Assembly (NCBI GenBank): GCA_963742725.1
Contig: CAVUMX010000001.1
Span: 1,922,001 to 1,986,000, forward strand
Direction: 5' to 3'
From: CAVVAL01 sp963742725
GTDB taxonomy: Bacteria; Actinomycetota; Actinomycetes; Mycobacteriales; Cryptosporangiaceae
DNA length: 64,000 nucleotides
Translations under genes and position numbers: made by a program
Notes under the pieces: generated by a model
The model's database searches: none
What the model saw: the letters and a program-made list of their open reading frames with translations, nothing else
Told to the model about the DNA's origin: nothing
Shown: positions 45,514 to 53,734 of the stretch, piece after piece
How positions within the stretch are numbered: the stretch's first letter is position 1
Layout of the letters: each line of letters starts with the position of its first letter

Positions 45514-46350
45514 ATGCATGTACTGCTGTTCGCGCCGGGGGCTGAGACCGCCGCCCGGGTGCCTGTGCTTGCCTGTGTCGATGCGCTCCGTAGCGGCGCC
45601 ACGGTTGACGTGGTGCCGCTCGACTCGGATGCCGAGCTCGACGCGGCGCTGCTCCGCGCGGGCGAGTCCGGCGCACGGATCGTGGTCGCAGGCGGTGACG
45701 GGCAGCTCCGCGCGGTGCTGCGCCGGATGGTCCGGGCGGTGCTGCCGCGGGCCGGCGACCGTCCGGCTTCGCTCCCCGACGACCGGACCGTGCCCGACCT
45801 GGATCCCGTCGGCGTGCTGCCGCTCGATCCGGCGTCCGGCGCGGCCGGGATCCCCGACCTCGCTTCGCGCCTGGGCCTGCCCCGGGCGCCGGCCGACGTT
45901 GCCGCGGCGGTCCTGGACGGCTCGGTGCGGCGGGTCGACCTGCTCCGCAACGACGGCGGGTCCGTAACCCTGCACGGCGCCCTGCTCGGCGCCGTCGACG
46001 AGCAGGGCCGTCCGCTGGGCTGGAAGGCGCGGATCGACGTGGACGACAAGGTGCTCAGCGACGGAACCGAAGCGCTGCTCGGATGCGCGATCGCCAACGC
46101 CGACGGGTACGGCAGCGTCGGCGGGCTGCCGCTCGTCGTCAGCGCCGATCCGGTGGACGGGGTCCTCAACGTCGGCATCGCCCTCCCGGACGGGACGCGG
46201 TACGAGGTCCGCCGCGCGAAGGGCCGTGCCGTCGCCGTCACGCCGCACATACCCGAACTACCGTTCACGGACGACGGCGTGGACGGCGTCCTCACCCGCA
46301 AGCGCACCTGGTGGATGGAACGTGACGCCTGGGCGGTGTATAGCGGCTAG
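45514..46350 (+). CDS. Diacylglycerol-kinase-family protein
   Basis: A 278-residue protein with the GGDG motif of the lipid-kinase fold in ARIVVAGGDGQLRAVLRRM (about residues 54-72). The C-terminal half resembles the beta-rich domain of DagK/YegS-type proteins (GCAIANADGYGSVGGLPLV). It could phosphorylate a lipid at the membrane. The ATG is in the intergenic region shared with purA. The usual LPLGTxND motif is replaced by GVLPLDPASGAAG, so activity is uncertain. Confidence 0.65.
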   Translation: MHVLLFAPGAETAARVPVLACVDALRSGATVDVVPLDSDAELDAALLRAGESGARIVVAGGDGQLRAVLRRMVRAVLPRAGDRPASLPDDRTVPDLDPVGVLPLDPASGAAGIPDLASRLGLPRAPADVAAAVLDGSVRRVDLLRNDGGSVTLHGALLGAVDEQGRPLGWKARIDVDDKVLSDGTEALLGCAIANADGYGSVGGLPLVVSADPVDGVLNVGIALPDGTRYEVRRAKGRAVAVTPHIPELPFTDDGVDGVLTRKRTWWMERDAWAVYSG

Positions 46351-46491
46351 GACATTCGCCAACGGCCAGCGCTCCGGTGGTGAATGTTCCAATTTCTTGT
46401 ATTTACCTGTGGATACCGCGTCGTCGGGGTAGCCCTATGACGCAGAATCATCACTGAACGGCACAGGTACCAGGACCAGGGGGTCATCTCC

Positions 46492-48285
46492 GTGCAGGAC
46501 AACGGCCAGAACCCGAACACCGACGGCGGCCGCACCAACGGCACGCAACGCCCGGTGCCGCCGGAGCAGGCCCAGGAGTCCGCGACCGGATGGCCCGGCG
46601 TCCAGGACATCCCGTCGCCGGCCGCCGAGCGGGTCGCGCCCTGGTCCGCGGAGCATTTCGCCTCCCAGCCGGGGTGGGCCGAGAAGGAGCCCGCCGGTCG
46701 TGCGCCGGCGGCCGCTCCGGATCCGGCGGTCGGTGGCCGGCATGCCGATGCGGCCGAGCCGTGGTTCGAGCCGAACGGGTTGGCCAGGCCGTACGTGCAG
46801 CAGGAGCCGCAGTACACGCGGCAGGTGCCGGCGGCGCAACCGGACGCCTATCCGGCCGAGGAGCCGTACGCCGACGACCAGGTGACCCGGCGGGTGGCGG
46901 CCGAGGAGCCGTACGAGGCCGATGATCAGGTGACGCGGCACGTGGCGCCGCCGGAGCCCGCCGCCGAGCCTCCCGTCGACCCTCCCGCCGAGCCGGCCGC
47001 TGAGCCCGCCGCGCCGACCGGGCCGGCGTACACGGACCCGTACTATCCCGACGACCCGTACGCGGCGCACCAGCCCGTCACCCACGAGCCCGATCCGTAC
47101 GCGCCGCCGCCGTACGCGACGGGTCACCAGGTGAGCCAGCAGCCGTTCCCGCCGCGTCCGGAGCAGGAGCAGTACCAGCAGGCGGAGCCGGGCTACCAGG
47201 CCAGCGGATACCCCGCTTACCCGCCGCCGCAGCAGGGCTACGCGCCCCAGCCAGACCAGCAGTACGCGCCGCCGCCGGAGCAGGAGTACGCCCCGCCGCC
47301 GCAGGCTCACCACGCCACCCCGGCACCGCCTCAGCCGGCCCAGCCCATGGCGCCGCCGCCCACCGCCGAGGAGTTCGCCGCCCGGCGCGCGCACAAGCCG
47401 CGGGCGCCCGAGGCGACCATGGGCGTTCCGGCGCTGATCCGGAAGGTCAGCTTCGGCATGGTGTCGCCCGCGCCGTCGCGCCGTGAGCGGGACTTCCGCG
47501 AGTCCGTGACGAAGGTCCGGCGCAACTTCGGCGGGCTGCGGCAGATCACCGTGGTCAACCCGAAGGGCGGCGCCGGCAAGACCGTCGCGGTGCTCATGAC
47601 GGCGATGACGTTCGGGCAGAGCCGGGGCGGCTACGTCCTGGCCTGGGACAACAACGAGACGCAGGGCACGCTCGGCATGCGCGCCCAGCAGGACTTCCAC
47701 ACCCGCACGGTCCGTGATGTGCTGCACGACCTGGCGACGTTCATGGGCGTGCACGGACGGGTCGGCGACCTGTCCAGTTACGTGCGTGCGCAGGGCGAGG
47801 CCATGTTCGACGTGCTCGCCAGCGACGAGTCGGCCACAGCCGGCGAGATGCTCACGGCCCAGGCGTTCGCCGACATACGCGAGGTCGTCAGCCGGTTCTA
47901 CAAGCTGATCATCGTCGACACCGGGAACAACGTCCGGGCGGAGAACTGGCAGGCCTCGATCGACGCCACGGACCAGCTCGTCGTCACCATGTCCGCGCGC
48001 GGCGACTCCGCCGAGACCGCCGCCCGGATGCTCGACCACCTCGAGCAGACAGGCCGCGACCAGCTCGTCCGCCAGGCGATCACCGTCGTGTCGATGCCGG
48101 CGAGCCGGAAAGACATGGACCTCCCGGCGATCCAGCGGCACTTCGCCGCCCGCACCCGCCAGGTCCTGGTGGCGCCGTACGAGCCGCTCCTCGACTCCGG
48201 TGAGCCGATCCGCTACGGCGAACTGTCCCAGGACAGCAAGGACGCCTGGCTCAAGATCGCCGCCGGCATCGCCGAGGGCCTCTAG
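46492..48285 (+). CDS. MinD/ParA-like ATPase with long Pro-rich N-terminus
   Basis: A 597-residue protein. The first 330 residues are Pro/Gln/Tyr-rich and low complexity (repeats such as YAPPPEQEYAPPP). The C-terminal 250 residues are a deviant Walker ParA/MinD ATPase: NPKGGAGKTVAVLM for Walker A, WDNNETQGTL for the switch and LIIVDTGNNVRAENW for Walker B. Proteins of this type position cell machinery or ESX secretion complexes. The start is GTG 46492. The 141 bases upstream hold the promoter and no gene. Confidence 0.8.
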   Translation: MQDNGQNPNTDGGRTNGTQRPVPPEQAQESATGWPGVQDIPSPAAERVAPWSAEHFASQPGWAEKEPAGRAPAAAPDPAVGGRHADAAEPWFEPNGLARPYVQQEPQYTRQVPAAQPDAYPAEEPYADDQVTRRVAAEEPYEADDQVTRHVAPPEPAAEPPVDPPAEPAAEPAAPTGPAYTDPYYPDDPYAAHQPVTHEPDPYAPPPYATGHQVSQQPFPPRPEQEQYQQAEPGYQASGYPAYPPPQQGYAPQPDQQYAPPPEQEYAPPPQAHHATPAPPQPAQPMAPPPTAEEFAARRAHKPRAPEATMGVPALIRKVSFGMVSPAPSRRERDFRESVTKVRRNFGGLRQITVVNPKGGAGKTVAVLMTAMTFGQSRGGYVLAWDNNETQGTLGMRAQQDFHTRTVRDVLHDLATFMGVHGRVGDLSSYVRAQGEAMFDVLASDESATAGEMLTAQAFADIREVVSRFYKLIIVDTGNNVRAENWQASIDATDQLVVTMSARGDSAETAARMLDHLEQTGRDQLVRQAITVVSMPASRKDMDLPAIQRHFAARTRQVLVAPYEPLLDSGEPIRYGELSQDSKDAWLKIAAGIAEGL

Positions 48286-48370
48286 TCCGACGGCCGGTCT
48301 CCCCGCGCGCGGCCGTCCGCACTGTCCCGCGCGCGGCTGTCCGGCGCGCGGGTGTCCGCCCGCGCGCGGA

Positions 48371-48436
48371 AACCGGACTGTCCGGACTAGCGTCCTGTAA
48401 TCGGGCACGGGATACCCCGATATCCCCGACAGTTGG
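48371..48436 (-). repeat. Copy B of a 66-bp dispersed repeat
   Basis: This is the inverted partner of 39935-40000. The shared runs are CGTCCTGTAATCGGGC and GATACCCCGA. It lies 85 bases after the ParA-like gene, next to a tract of CGCGCG-rich repeats (48300-48370), just as copy A lies next to G/C-only sequence. Confidence 0.65.
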
Positions 48437-48531
48437 CGCGACTGCCGCCACGGGCGGCGGCCCGGGCGGGCGCGGCGGCGCGGGTCAGGCGGTCGAGCCG
48501 GCACGGGCGGTTGGCGTCGCGGCGGCGCGGG

Positions 48532-48939
48532 TCAGGCGGTCGAGCCGGCACGGGCGGCGTGCTGGCCGGCCCAGGCCTCCGTTTCGGGCCAGGTCGCGAA
48601 CGTCCGGATCGGCATGCCGGCTGGCTGATCACCACCCAGGGCACCGTGCTGTTCGGCGGCGGCGCGGAGCCGATCGTCCGGGAGGCAGCTCGCCCAGGCG
48701 ACGCAGTACACGTCGAGGTCGGCGCGGCGCTGCGCCATCCACTCCCAGACGATCGGGGCCGACGGCGTGGTGGCTTCGGCGTGCGGAACGCCCGCGTCGT
48801 AGGCCACGGCGAACGGCTGCCGCCGCGCGAGCAACGCATCGAACGCGCTGAGCGCGATCTGGGCACCGTCGGCGCTCAGCGTGCCCTCGGTGCGGACCCG
48901 GACCAGCGGCCAGCCGCTGTAATCGATCTCGTACGTCAT
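48532..48939 (-). CDS. Small soluble protein, SpoIIAA/STAS-like
   Basis: A 135-residue cytoplasmic protein. MTYEIDYSGWPLVRVRTEGTL, a block LSAFDALLARRQPFAVAYD and a C-terminal helix pair suggest the SpoIIAA-like/STAS-type fold, but the similarity is weak. ATG 48939 has GGAGGGG at good spacing and the longer frame upstream lacks one. No catalytic residues are evident. Its upstream region is repetitive, and no operon partner is apparent. Confidence 0.55.
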   Translation of the reverse strand: MTYEIDYSGWPLVRVRTEGTLSADGAQIALSAFDALLARRQPFAVAYDAGVPHAEATTPSAPIVWEWMAQRRADLDVYCVAWASCLPDDRLRAAAEQHGALGGDQPAGMPIRTFATWPETEAWAGQHAARAGSTA

Positions 48940-49139
48940 GGTTGCCTGCCCCTCCGCTATCCGTACGGACCGGCGGCACGGCGAGCCCGGGCCACCGGAT
49001 GGAACGGTTGCGAGCACGGCAACGACGACGGCCAGCACCACGACGCCGCCGGCCGTGACGCTGAGCGTCGGACCGGAGGCGTTGCGTACTTACGCTGGCA
49101 TGGTCGGGCCGATATGTCCGGCGAATCCCACGGATTGAA

Positions 49140-49560
49140 GCCGAACCTGGGCGGCGGCGCTGCCCAGGCAGCAGCCCGGGCGCCACCGCGGCCACTACCG
49201 CCGGCCGGGAGTGCACCGCCCGCCAGGCGCCACCGCCCACCGGGTCCACTGCCAGCCCGAGCAACACCACCGGCCGCGCGCCACCGCCCGCCAGGCGCCA
49301 CCACCGGCCGCGCGCCACCACCGGCCGCGCGCCACCACCCGCCGAGCGCCACCACCCGCCGAGCGCGGCTGCCAGCCGGGCGCCACCGCCGGCCCGGAGT
49401 CCCACGCCGGCCAGAGTCCCACGCCCGCCGGGCGCGGCTGCCAGCCCGCGCGCCACCCACCGGCCAGGCGCCACCACCCACCGGGGGCGGCTGCCAGCCG
49501 GGCGCCACCGCCGGCGGGGGCCGCTGCCCCGGCGCCAGCTTCGGCGCCGGGTCGCAGCAT
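49140..49560. repeat. Minisatellite of GCCACC/GGCCGCGC units
   Basis: About 420 bases consist of imperfect 15-27-base units built from CGCCACCACCGGCCGCGC. Open frames run through it on both strands because the units lack stops, but they have no signals, so I do not call genes. The preceding 48940-49139 also shows no gene. Confidence 0.75.
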
Positions 49561-49564
49561 CCGC

Positions 49565-49987
49565 TCAGAGGTGGTCGGCGGCGGCCGGGTCGCAGTCGCG
49601 CAGGAACTGGGCGCAGCGGGCGGCTTCGTCTGCCTCGCCGATGTCGCCGGCGGCCCTGGCCAGGGCGTTGAGGCAGCGGAGGAAGCCCTGGTTGGGCTCG
49701 TGCTCCCACGGCACCGGGCCGTGGCCCTTCCAGCCGTTGCGGCGGAGCGCGTCGAGGCCCCGGTGGTATCCGGTGCGGGCGTACGCGTAGGACGCGATCA
49801 CGTCACCCTCGGCGAACGCGTCGTCGGCGAGGACGGCCCACGCCCCGCTGTACGCCGGATGCGCGGCGGCCGCCGCGTCCAGCTCTGTCGTGCCGGCGAC
49901 TGCCGACTCGACAGCCGCCGCGGCTTCCGGGTCCTCCGGAAGCAGGGTCGCGGGCGGTTGAGGTAGCAGGTTCTGGGGAAGGCTCAT
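49565..49987 (-). CDS. DUF3151 family protein
   Basis: A 140-residue actinobacterial protein of the DUF3151 family, usually found between purA and fba. It begins LPQNLLPQPPATLLPEDPE and has the helical repeats AWAVLADDAFAEGDVIASYAYARTGYHRGLDALRRNGW, of which residues 54-73 show the TPR-like heptad. The C-terminus has cysteines at CAQFLRDCDP. The ATG at 49987 has AGGA eight bases upstream; ATG 49996 is also possible. Function unknown. Confidence 0.85.
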   Translation of the reverse strand: MSLPQNLLPQPPATLLPEDPEAAAAVESAVAGTTELDAAAAAHPAYSGAWAVLADDAFAEGDVIASYAYARTGYHRGLDALRRNGWKGHGPVPWEHEPNQGFLRCLNALARAAGDIGEADEAARCAQFLRDCDPAAADHL

Positions 49988-50108
49988 GCTCGACATCCTG
50001 TCGCGGTTAGGTGAACCGCCGGTAACGGCGTTGACGAATTGTGCGCTATGCCACCCGAACCGGCTCGGCGGGAAACGCCTGCTGGCGTGCGGGCGGCAGG
50101 ATGGGCGT

Positions 50109-51317
50109 ATGGACGCTACCCCCGACGAGCTTGAATCACTCATCGAGTTCGCCGCACGTGCCGGGTCCGGCAGCATCGCCGGCACGGTCGTGCAGGGGCT
50201 GGACCTCACCGGCGCCGACCTGGCCGTACTCGACGTCACCGGGACCCTCTTCCTCGGCTGCCGGCTGGCGTCGACGGAGGTCGAGGCGGACCTGGTGCTG
50301 CGCGGTGCCCAGGTGGTCCGGGCGTTCACGGAGGTCCCGTACCCGACCCACCCGTCCACCCTGTACACCGCGCCCGACCTGGCGGCCGGCTTCGACCCCG
50401 GCGGTCCGGCCCGCCCACGCGACCCCGGCGGTCCGGCCGGCCCACGCGACCCCGCCAGCCCCGGCGGGTTCGCGCACATGTTCGACACCCGCGTCTACGA
50501 GCACTTCGTGGACCATGGCGGCGCGCTGCCGGACATCCGGGAAGCGCTCGCGCAGCGGCTGCACGACCACGGGGTGGACGACGCGCTGGGCGACCTGATG
50601 GACGTGTGGACGGTCGCTGCCGGACGTCCGGTCATCGGCGTGATGGGTGGCCACGCGGAACCGCGCGGTTCCCGGGCGTACGTCGAAGCCGCCGAGCTGG
50701 GCCTCGGGCTGGCCCGTGCCGGCGCGCTCGTGCTGACCGGCGGCGGTCCGGGGGTCATGGAGGCCGCGAACCTCGGCGCCTACCTTGCCAACCAACCGGA
50801 CGGCGCGCTGATCGCCGCGATCGCCGACCTGGCCCTCGCCCCGGACTTCCACGACCACGACCCGTATACCGCGGCGGCACTCGCCGTCCGGGACCGCTGG
50901 CCCCTCATCGAGCACGGCACGGACCCGGTGAGCTGGGCGCGCGGCGGCGGCCTGTCGATCCCGACCTGGCTGTACGGGCACGAGCCCGCGAACCTGTTCG
51001 CCGGACGGATCGCCAAGTACTTCTCCAACGCCATCCGCGAGGACACGATCCTGCGGGTGTGCCGGGGCGGCATCGTGTTCGCGCCGGGCAAGGCGGGCAC
51101 CGTCCAGGAGGTGTTCCAGTCGGCGACGAAGGCGTACTACGGCAGCGACGGCGCGTCCGGGCCGATGGTGTTCCTCGACCGTGCCTATTGGACGGACGTC
51201 CTGCCGGTGGAGTCGCTGCTGCGCCCGCTGTTCGGGTTGGCGGCCGATCCGGTGCTGGACAAGCTCGTCCACCTCACCGACGACGTTGACGAGGCGATCG
51301 CGATCCTCACGTCGTAG
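50109..51317 (+). CDS. LOG family nucleotide-binding protein with N-terminal extension
   Basis: A 402-residue protein. The C-terminal 220 residues carry the LOG/lysine-decarboxylase-like Rossmann fold with VLTGGGPGVMEAANLGA (PGGxGTxxE-type region at GKAGTVQEVFQ). In plants LOG proteins activate cytokinins; bacterial members cleave nucleotide monophosphates. The first 90 residues resemble a pentapeptide-like beta-helix (GLDLTGADLAVLDVTGTLF), and a Pro/Gly/Arg tandem (PGGPARPRDPGGPAGPRDP) links the two. Its stop overlaps the PIN gene stop on the other strand by 11 bases. Confidence 0.8.
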   Translation: MDATPDELESLIEFAARAGSGSIAGTVVQGLDLTGADLAVLDVTGTLFLGCRLASTEVEADLVLRGAQVVRAFTEVPYPTHPSTLYTAPDLAAGFDPGGPARPRDPGGPAGPRDPASPGGFAHMFDTRVYEHFVDHGGALPDIREALAQRLHDHGVDDALGDLMDVWTVAAGRPVIGVMGGHAEPRGSRAYVEAAELGLGLARAGALVLTGGGPGVMEAANLGAYLANQPDGALIAAIADLALAPDFHDHDPYTAAALAVRDRWPLIEHGTDPVSWARGGGLSIPTWLYGHEPANLFAGRIAKYFSNAIREDTILRVCRGGIVFAPGKAGTVQEVFQSATKAYYGSDGASGPMVFLDRAYWTDVLPVESLLRPLFGLAADPVLDKLVHLTDDVDEAIAILTS

Positions 51318-51702
51318 CCCGGATCACCTCCACGTCGTACCTCGCGATCGCGGGATCCGCCGTCACGATCGGCACGCCCTCGACCTGTGCCTGGGCGATG
51401 AGCAGCCGGTCGAACGGATCGCGATGATGCTCCGGCAGACTGGCGACGCCCGCGGCGTGGAGATGGGTGATCGGCAACGGCCGGAGGTTGAACACCTGCG
51501 TCATCGACGGAACCAGCTCGGCCGGCGGCGACGGCAGTTCGAGCTTGCCCAGGTGCCACTTGATCGACATCTCCCAGGCGCTCGCCGCCGAGAACAACGC
51601 GATGGTGGCTCCACTGCGGAGCAGTTCGCGCGCGCGCTCGGACAACCGCTCCGGCGCCATCATCATCCAGAGCACCACGTTGGTATCGAGGAGCACGGTC
51701 AC
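51307..51702 (-). CDS. PIN-domain toxin (VapC-like)
   Basis: A 131-residue PIN nuclease, probably cutting RNA. LLDTNVVLW supplies the first acidic residue, ASAWEMSIKWHLGKL the conserved Glu, and HRDPFDRLLIAQAQVEG with VTADPAIARYDVE the later Asp residues. The start is GTG 51702, overlapping the antitoxin stop as GTGA. Together they form a Phd/VapC-type operon. Confidence 0.88.
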   Translation of the reverse strand: MTVLLDTNVVLWMMMAPERLSERARELLRSGATIALFSAASAWEMSIKWHLGKLELPSPPAELVPSMTQVFNLRPLPITHLHAAGVASLPEHHRDPFDRLLIAQAQVEGVPIVTADPAIARYDVEVIRATT

Positions 51703-51926
51703 TTCTCGAACTCCTCGATGAGCCACTCCGGCGTCTGGTCGAAATCGTCCGCTACCCGGATCTGCCCCGCCCAGGCGCCAAGCGGACGCTCGCCCTGGCG
51801 CGGGATGGCGACAAGTCGCGCGACGGGCTGGCCGCCGCGGGTGATCACGACGTCCTCGCCGGCCTCGACCAGCGCGAGCAGCTTGGACAGCTTCGTCTTG
51901 GCCTCGTGCACTCCGACCTCCACCAT
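51699..51926 (-). CDS. Phd/YefM-family antitoxin
   Basis: A 75-residue protein with the Phd DNA-binding region (VEVGVHEAKTKLSKLLALVEAG) and the strand DVVITRGGQPVARLV. The C-terminal half (WLIEEFEK) would wrap and block the PIN toxin. It should also repress the operon through the palindrome 26 bases upstream. ATG 51926. Confidence 0.88.
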   Translation of the reverse strand: MVEVGVHEAKTKLSKLLALVEAGEDVVITRGGQPVARLVAIPRQGERPLGAWAGQIRVADDFDQTPEWLIEEFEK

Positions 51927-51952
51927 GCGGTCAACGGTACGCCGCCCTTAGC

Positions 51953-51966
51953 TAGCCAGCTGGCTA
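51953..51966. promoter_or_regulatory. Palindromic operator of the Phd/PIN operon
   Basis: TAGCCAGCTGGCTA is a perfect 14-bp palindrome 26 bases upstream of the antitoxin start, the usual place for Phd autoregulation. Confidence 0.6.
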
Positions 51967-51973
51967 ACAAGAA

Positions 51974-52012
51974 GGCGAGGCCACATCCACGAGCTGTGGA
52001 CACGGCCTCGCC
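51974..52012 (-). terminator. Terminator after the aldolase gene
   Basis: GGCGAGGCC (51974-51982) and GGCCTCGCC (52004-52012) form the outer stem, with TCCAC (51986-51990) and GTGGA (51996-52000) stacked inside. It lies 19 bases past the aldolase stop and ahead of the Phd/PIN promoter. Confidence 0.7.
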
Positions 52013-52031
52013 TGTGGAGAACGTCAGCGCG

Positions 52032-53066
52032 CTACTTGCCCAGTGCGGTACCGGCCGAGCGCAGGTTCTGGCACGCCTCGACGACGCGCGCCGCCATGCC
52101 GGCCTCGGCCGACTTGCCGTACGCACGCGGGTCGTAGGCCTTCTTGTTGCCGACCTCGCCGTCGATCTTCAGCACGCCGTCGTAGTTCTTGAACATGTGG
52201 TCGACGATCGGACGGGTGAACGCGTACTGGGTGTCTGTGTCCACGTTCATCTTCACGACGCCGTAGTCCAGCGCCTCGTGGATCTCCTCCAGCAGCGAAC
52301 CGGACCCGCCGTGGAACACCAGGTCGAACGGCTTGGCGTCCTCGCCCAGGCCGAGCTTCTGCGCCACGACCTGCTGCCCGTCACGCAGGATGGACGGCTT
52401 GAGCTTCACGTTGCCCGGCTTGTAGACGCCGTGCACGTTGCCGAACGTCGCGGCGAGCAGGTAGCGGCCCTTCTCGCCGGTGCCGAGGACCTCGACGGTG
52501 CGCAGGTAGTCCTCGGGGGTCGTGTAGAGCTTGTCGTTGATCTCGTTGTCGACGCCGTCCTCCTCGCCGCCGACGACACCGACCTCCAGCTCCATGATGA
52601 TGTTGGCCTTGCGGCACTCCTCCAGGAGCTCGGCCGCGATCTGCAGGTTCTCCTCCAGCGGCACCGCCGACCCGTCCCACATGTGCGACTGGAACAGCGG
52701 CAGCTCGCCGGCGGCGACCCGCTCCTGGCTGAGCTTGATCAGCGGACGCATGAAACCGTCCAACTTGTCCTTGGGGCAGTGGTCGGTGTGGAGGGCGATG
52801 TTCACGCTGTACTTCTTGGCGACCTCGGCCGCGAACGCCGCGAGCGCGGCCGAACCGGTGACCATGTCCTTCACGGTCGAGCCGGAGAGGTAGTCGGCGC
52901 CGCCGGTCGACACCTGGACGATGCCGTCGCTCTCGGCCTCGGCGAAGCCGCGGATAGCCGCGTTGAGAGTCTGCGACGAAGTGACGTTGATCGCCGGGTA
53001 GGCGAAGGCGCCGTTCTTCGCCCGGTCGATCATCTCGGCGTAGACCTCAGGGGTGGCGATGGGCAT
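52032..53066 (-). CDS. fba: Class II fructose-bisphosphate aldolase
   Basis: This 344-residue zinc enzyme splits fructose-1,6-bisphosphate into DHAP and glyceraldehyde-3-phosphate. HTDHCPKDKLDGFM holds a metal histidine and catalytic Asp, FHGGSGS binds phosphate, and VKMNVDTDTQYAF is typical of the class IIa branch. ATG 53066 has GAGGAG seven bases upstream. A strong terminator follows. Its setting next to DUF3151, LOG and pyrE genes is a common actinobacterial core neighbourhood. Confidence 0.96.
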   Translation of the reverse strand: MPIATPEVYAEMIDRAKNGAFAYPAINVTSSQTLNAAIRGFAEAESDGIVQVSTGGADYLSGSTVKDMVTGSAALAAFAAEVAKKYSVNIALHTDHCPKDKLDGFMRPLIKLSQERVAAGELPLFQSHMWDGSAVPLEENLQIAAELLEECRKANIIMELEVGVVGGEEDGVDNEINDKLYTTPEDYLRTVEVLGTGEKGRYLLAATFGNVHGVYKPGNVKLKPSILRDGQQVVAQKLGLGEDAKPFDLVFHGGSGSLLEEIHEALDYGVVKMNVDTDTQYAFTRPIVDHMFKNYDGVLKIDGEVGNKKAYDPRAYGKSAEAGMAARVVEACQNLRSAGTALGK

Positions 53067-53308
53067 CTCGTGCTCCTCGATCTGGCCGGAGCCATCCGGC
53101 GTCACGTCTTGAAGGCAGTATTCCGCAGGTCGGAACTACCAGGGACACGGAGTCGACGCCACTGTCGCCTCGCGCGACCAGCACCCTATCTGTGTCGATC
53201 CAGAGGCGCCGATCGGGCTCTACCGGCTCCCACGTAGCAGGCGTAGCGTCCGAGCAGGGGGAACGGGCGGCCGGACCGGCCGCTACCCAGGTCGAAGGGG
53301 GACCATCA

Positions 53309-53557
53309 ATGCCCATGTACATGGACGTCCACCGGGACATGAAGGGGATCACCTCGGAGCAGCTGCTGGCAGCGCACCAGGCCGATCTCGACATCGAGAC
53401 CGACGAGAAGGTGCATTTCCACCACGCCTGGGCCGACCCGGAGGCGGGGCTCGTGTTCTGCCTCTCCGAAGGCCCCACGCCCGAGGCCGTGATGCGGATC
53501 CACGAGAGGGCCGGCCACGCGACGAACGAGGTGTACCCGGTACCGATCGAGGTCTGA
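53309..53557 (+). CDS. DUF4242/SCO4226-like small protein
   Basis: An 82-residue protein (MPMYMDVHRDMKGITSEQL, later HFHHAWADPEAGLVFCLSEG, then HERAGHATNEVYPV). The pattern of His and Cys residues matches the DUF4242 family, whose Streptomyces member SCO4226 binds nickel. AAGGGGG lies just upstream of the ATG. It converges on the disulfide reductase gene with a strong hairpin between. Confidence 0.8.
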   Translation: MPMYMDVHRDMKGITSEQLLAAHQADLDIETDEKVHFHHAWADPEAGLVFCLSEGPTPEAVMRIHERAGHATNEVYPVPIEV

Positions 53558-53568
53558 GGCCAACCACT

Positions 53569-53617
53569 TTCGGACTTTTGAGGGTTCCCGGCCCCGGCCG
53601 ACCCTCAAAAGTCCGAA
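53569..53617. terminator. Perfect 17-bp bidirectional terminator
   Basis: TTCGGACTTTTGAGGGT (53569-53585) pairs exactly with ACCCTCAAAAGTCCGAA (53601-53617) around a 15-base GC-rich loop. It lies 12 bases after the DUF4242 stop. Bases 53618-53734 are imperfect GACGGCGGGCGGCAC-type repeats with no gene. Confidence 0.8.
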
Positions 53618-53734
53618 GGTCGGCGGACGGCCGGACGGGTCGGCGGGTCGGCGGACGGCACGACGGGACGGCGGACGGCACGACGGGTCGGCGGGACGGC
53701 GGGCGGCACGACGGGACGGCGGGCGGCGCGGCGG

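Noticed and set aside
39935..48436. Invertible DNA segment bounded by the 66-bp inverted repeats.
   Set aside because: No recombinase gene is nearby, the copies are not identical, and the segment carries purA. I kept the repeat as a finding but not this interpretation.
49211..49966. Long open frames on both strands through the minisatellite.
   Set aside because: The repeat units have no stop codons in several frames, so open frames are expected by chance. The products are low complexity and lack start signals.
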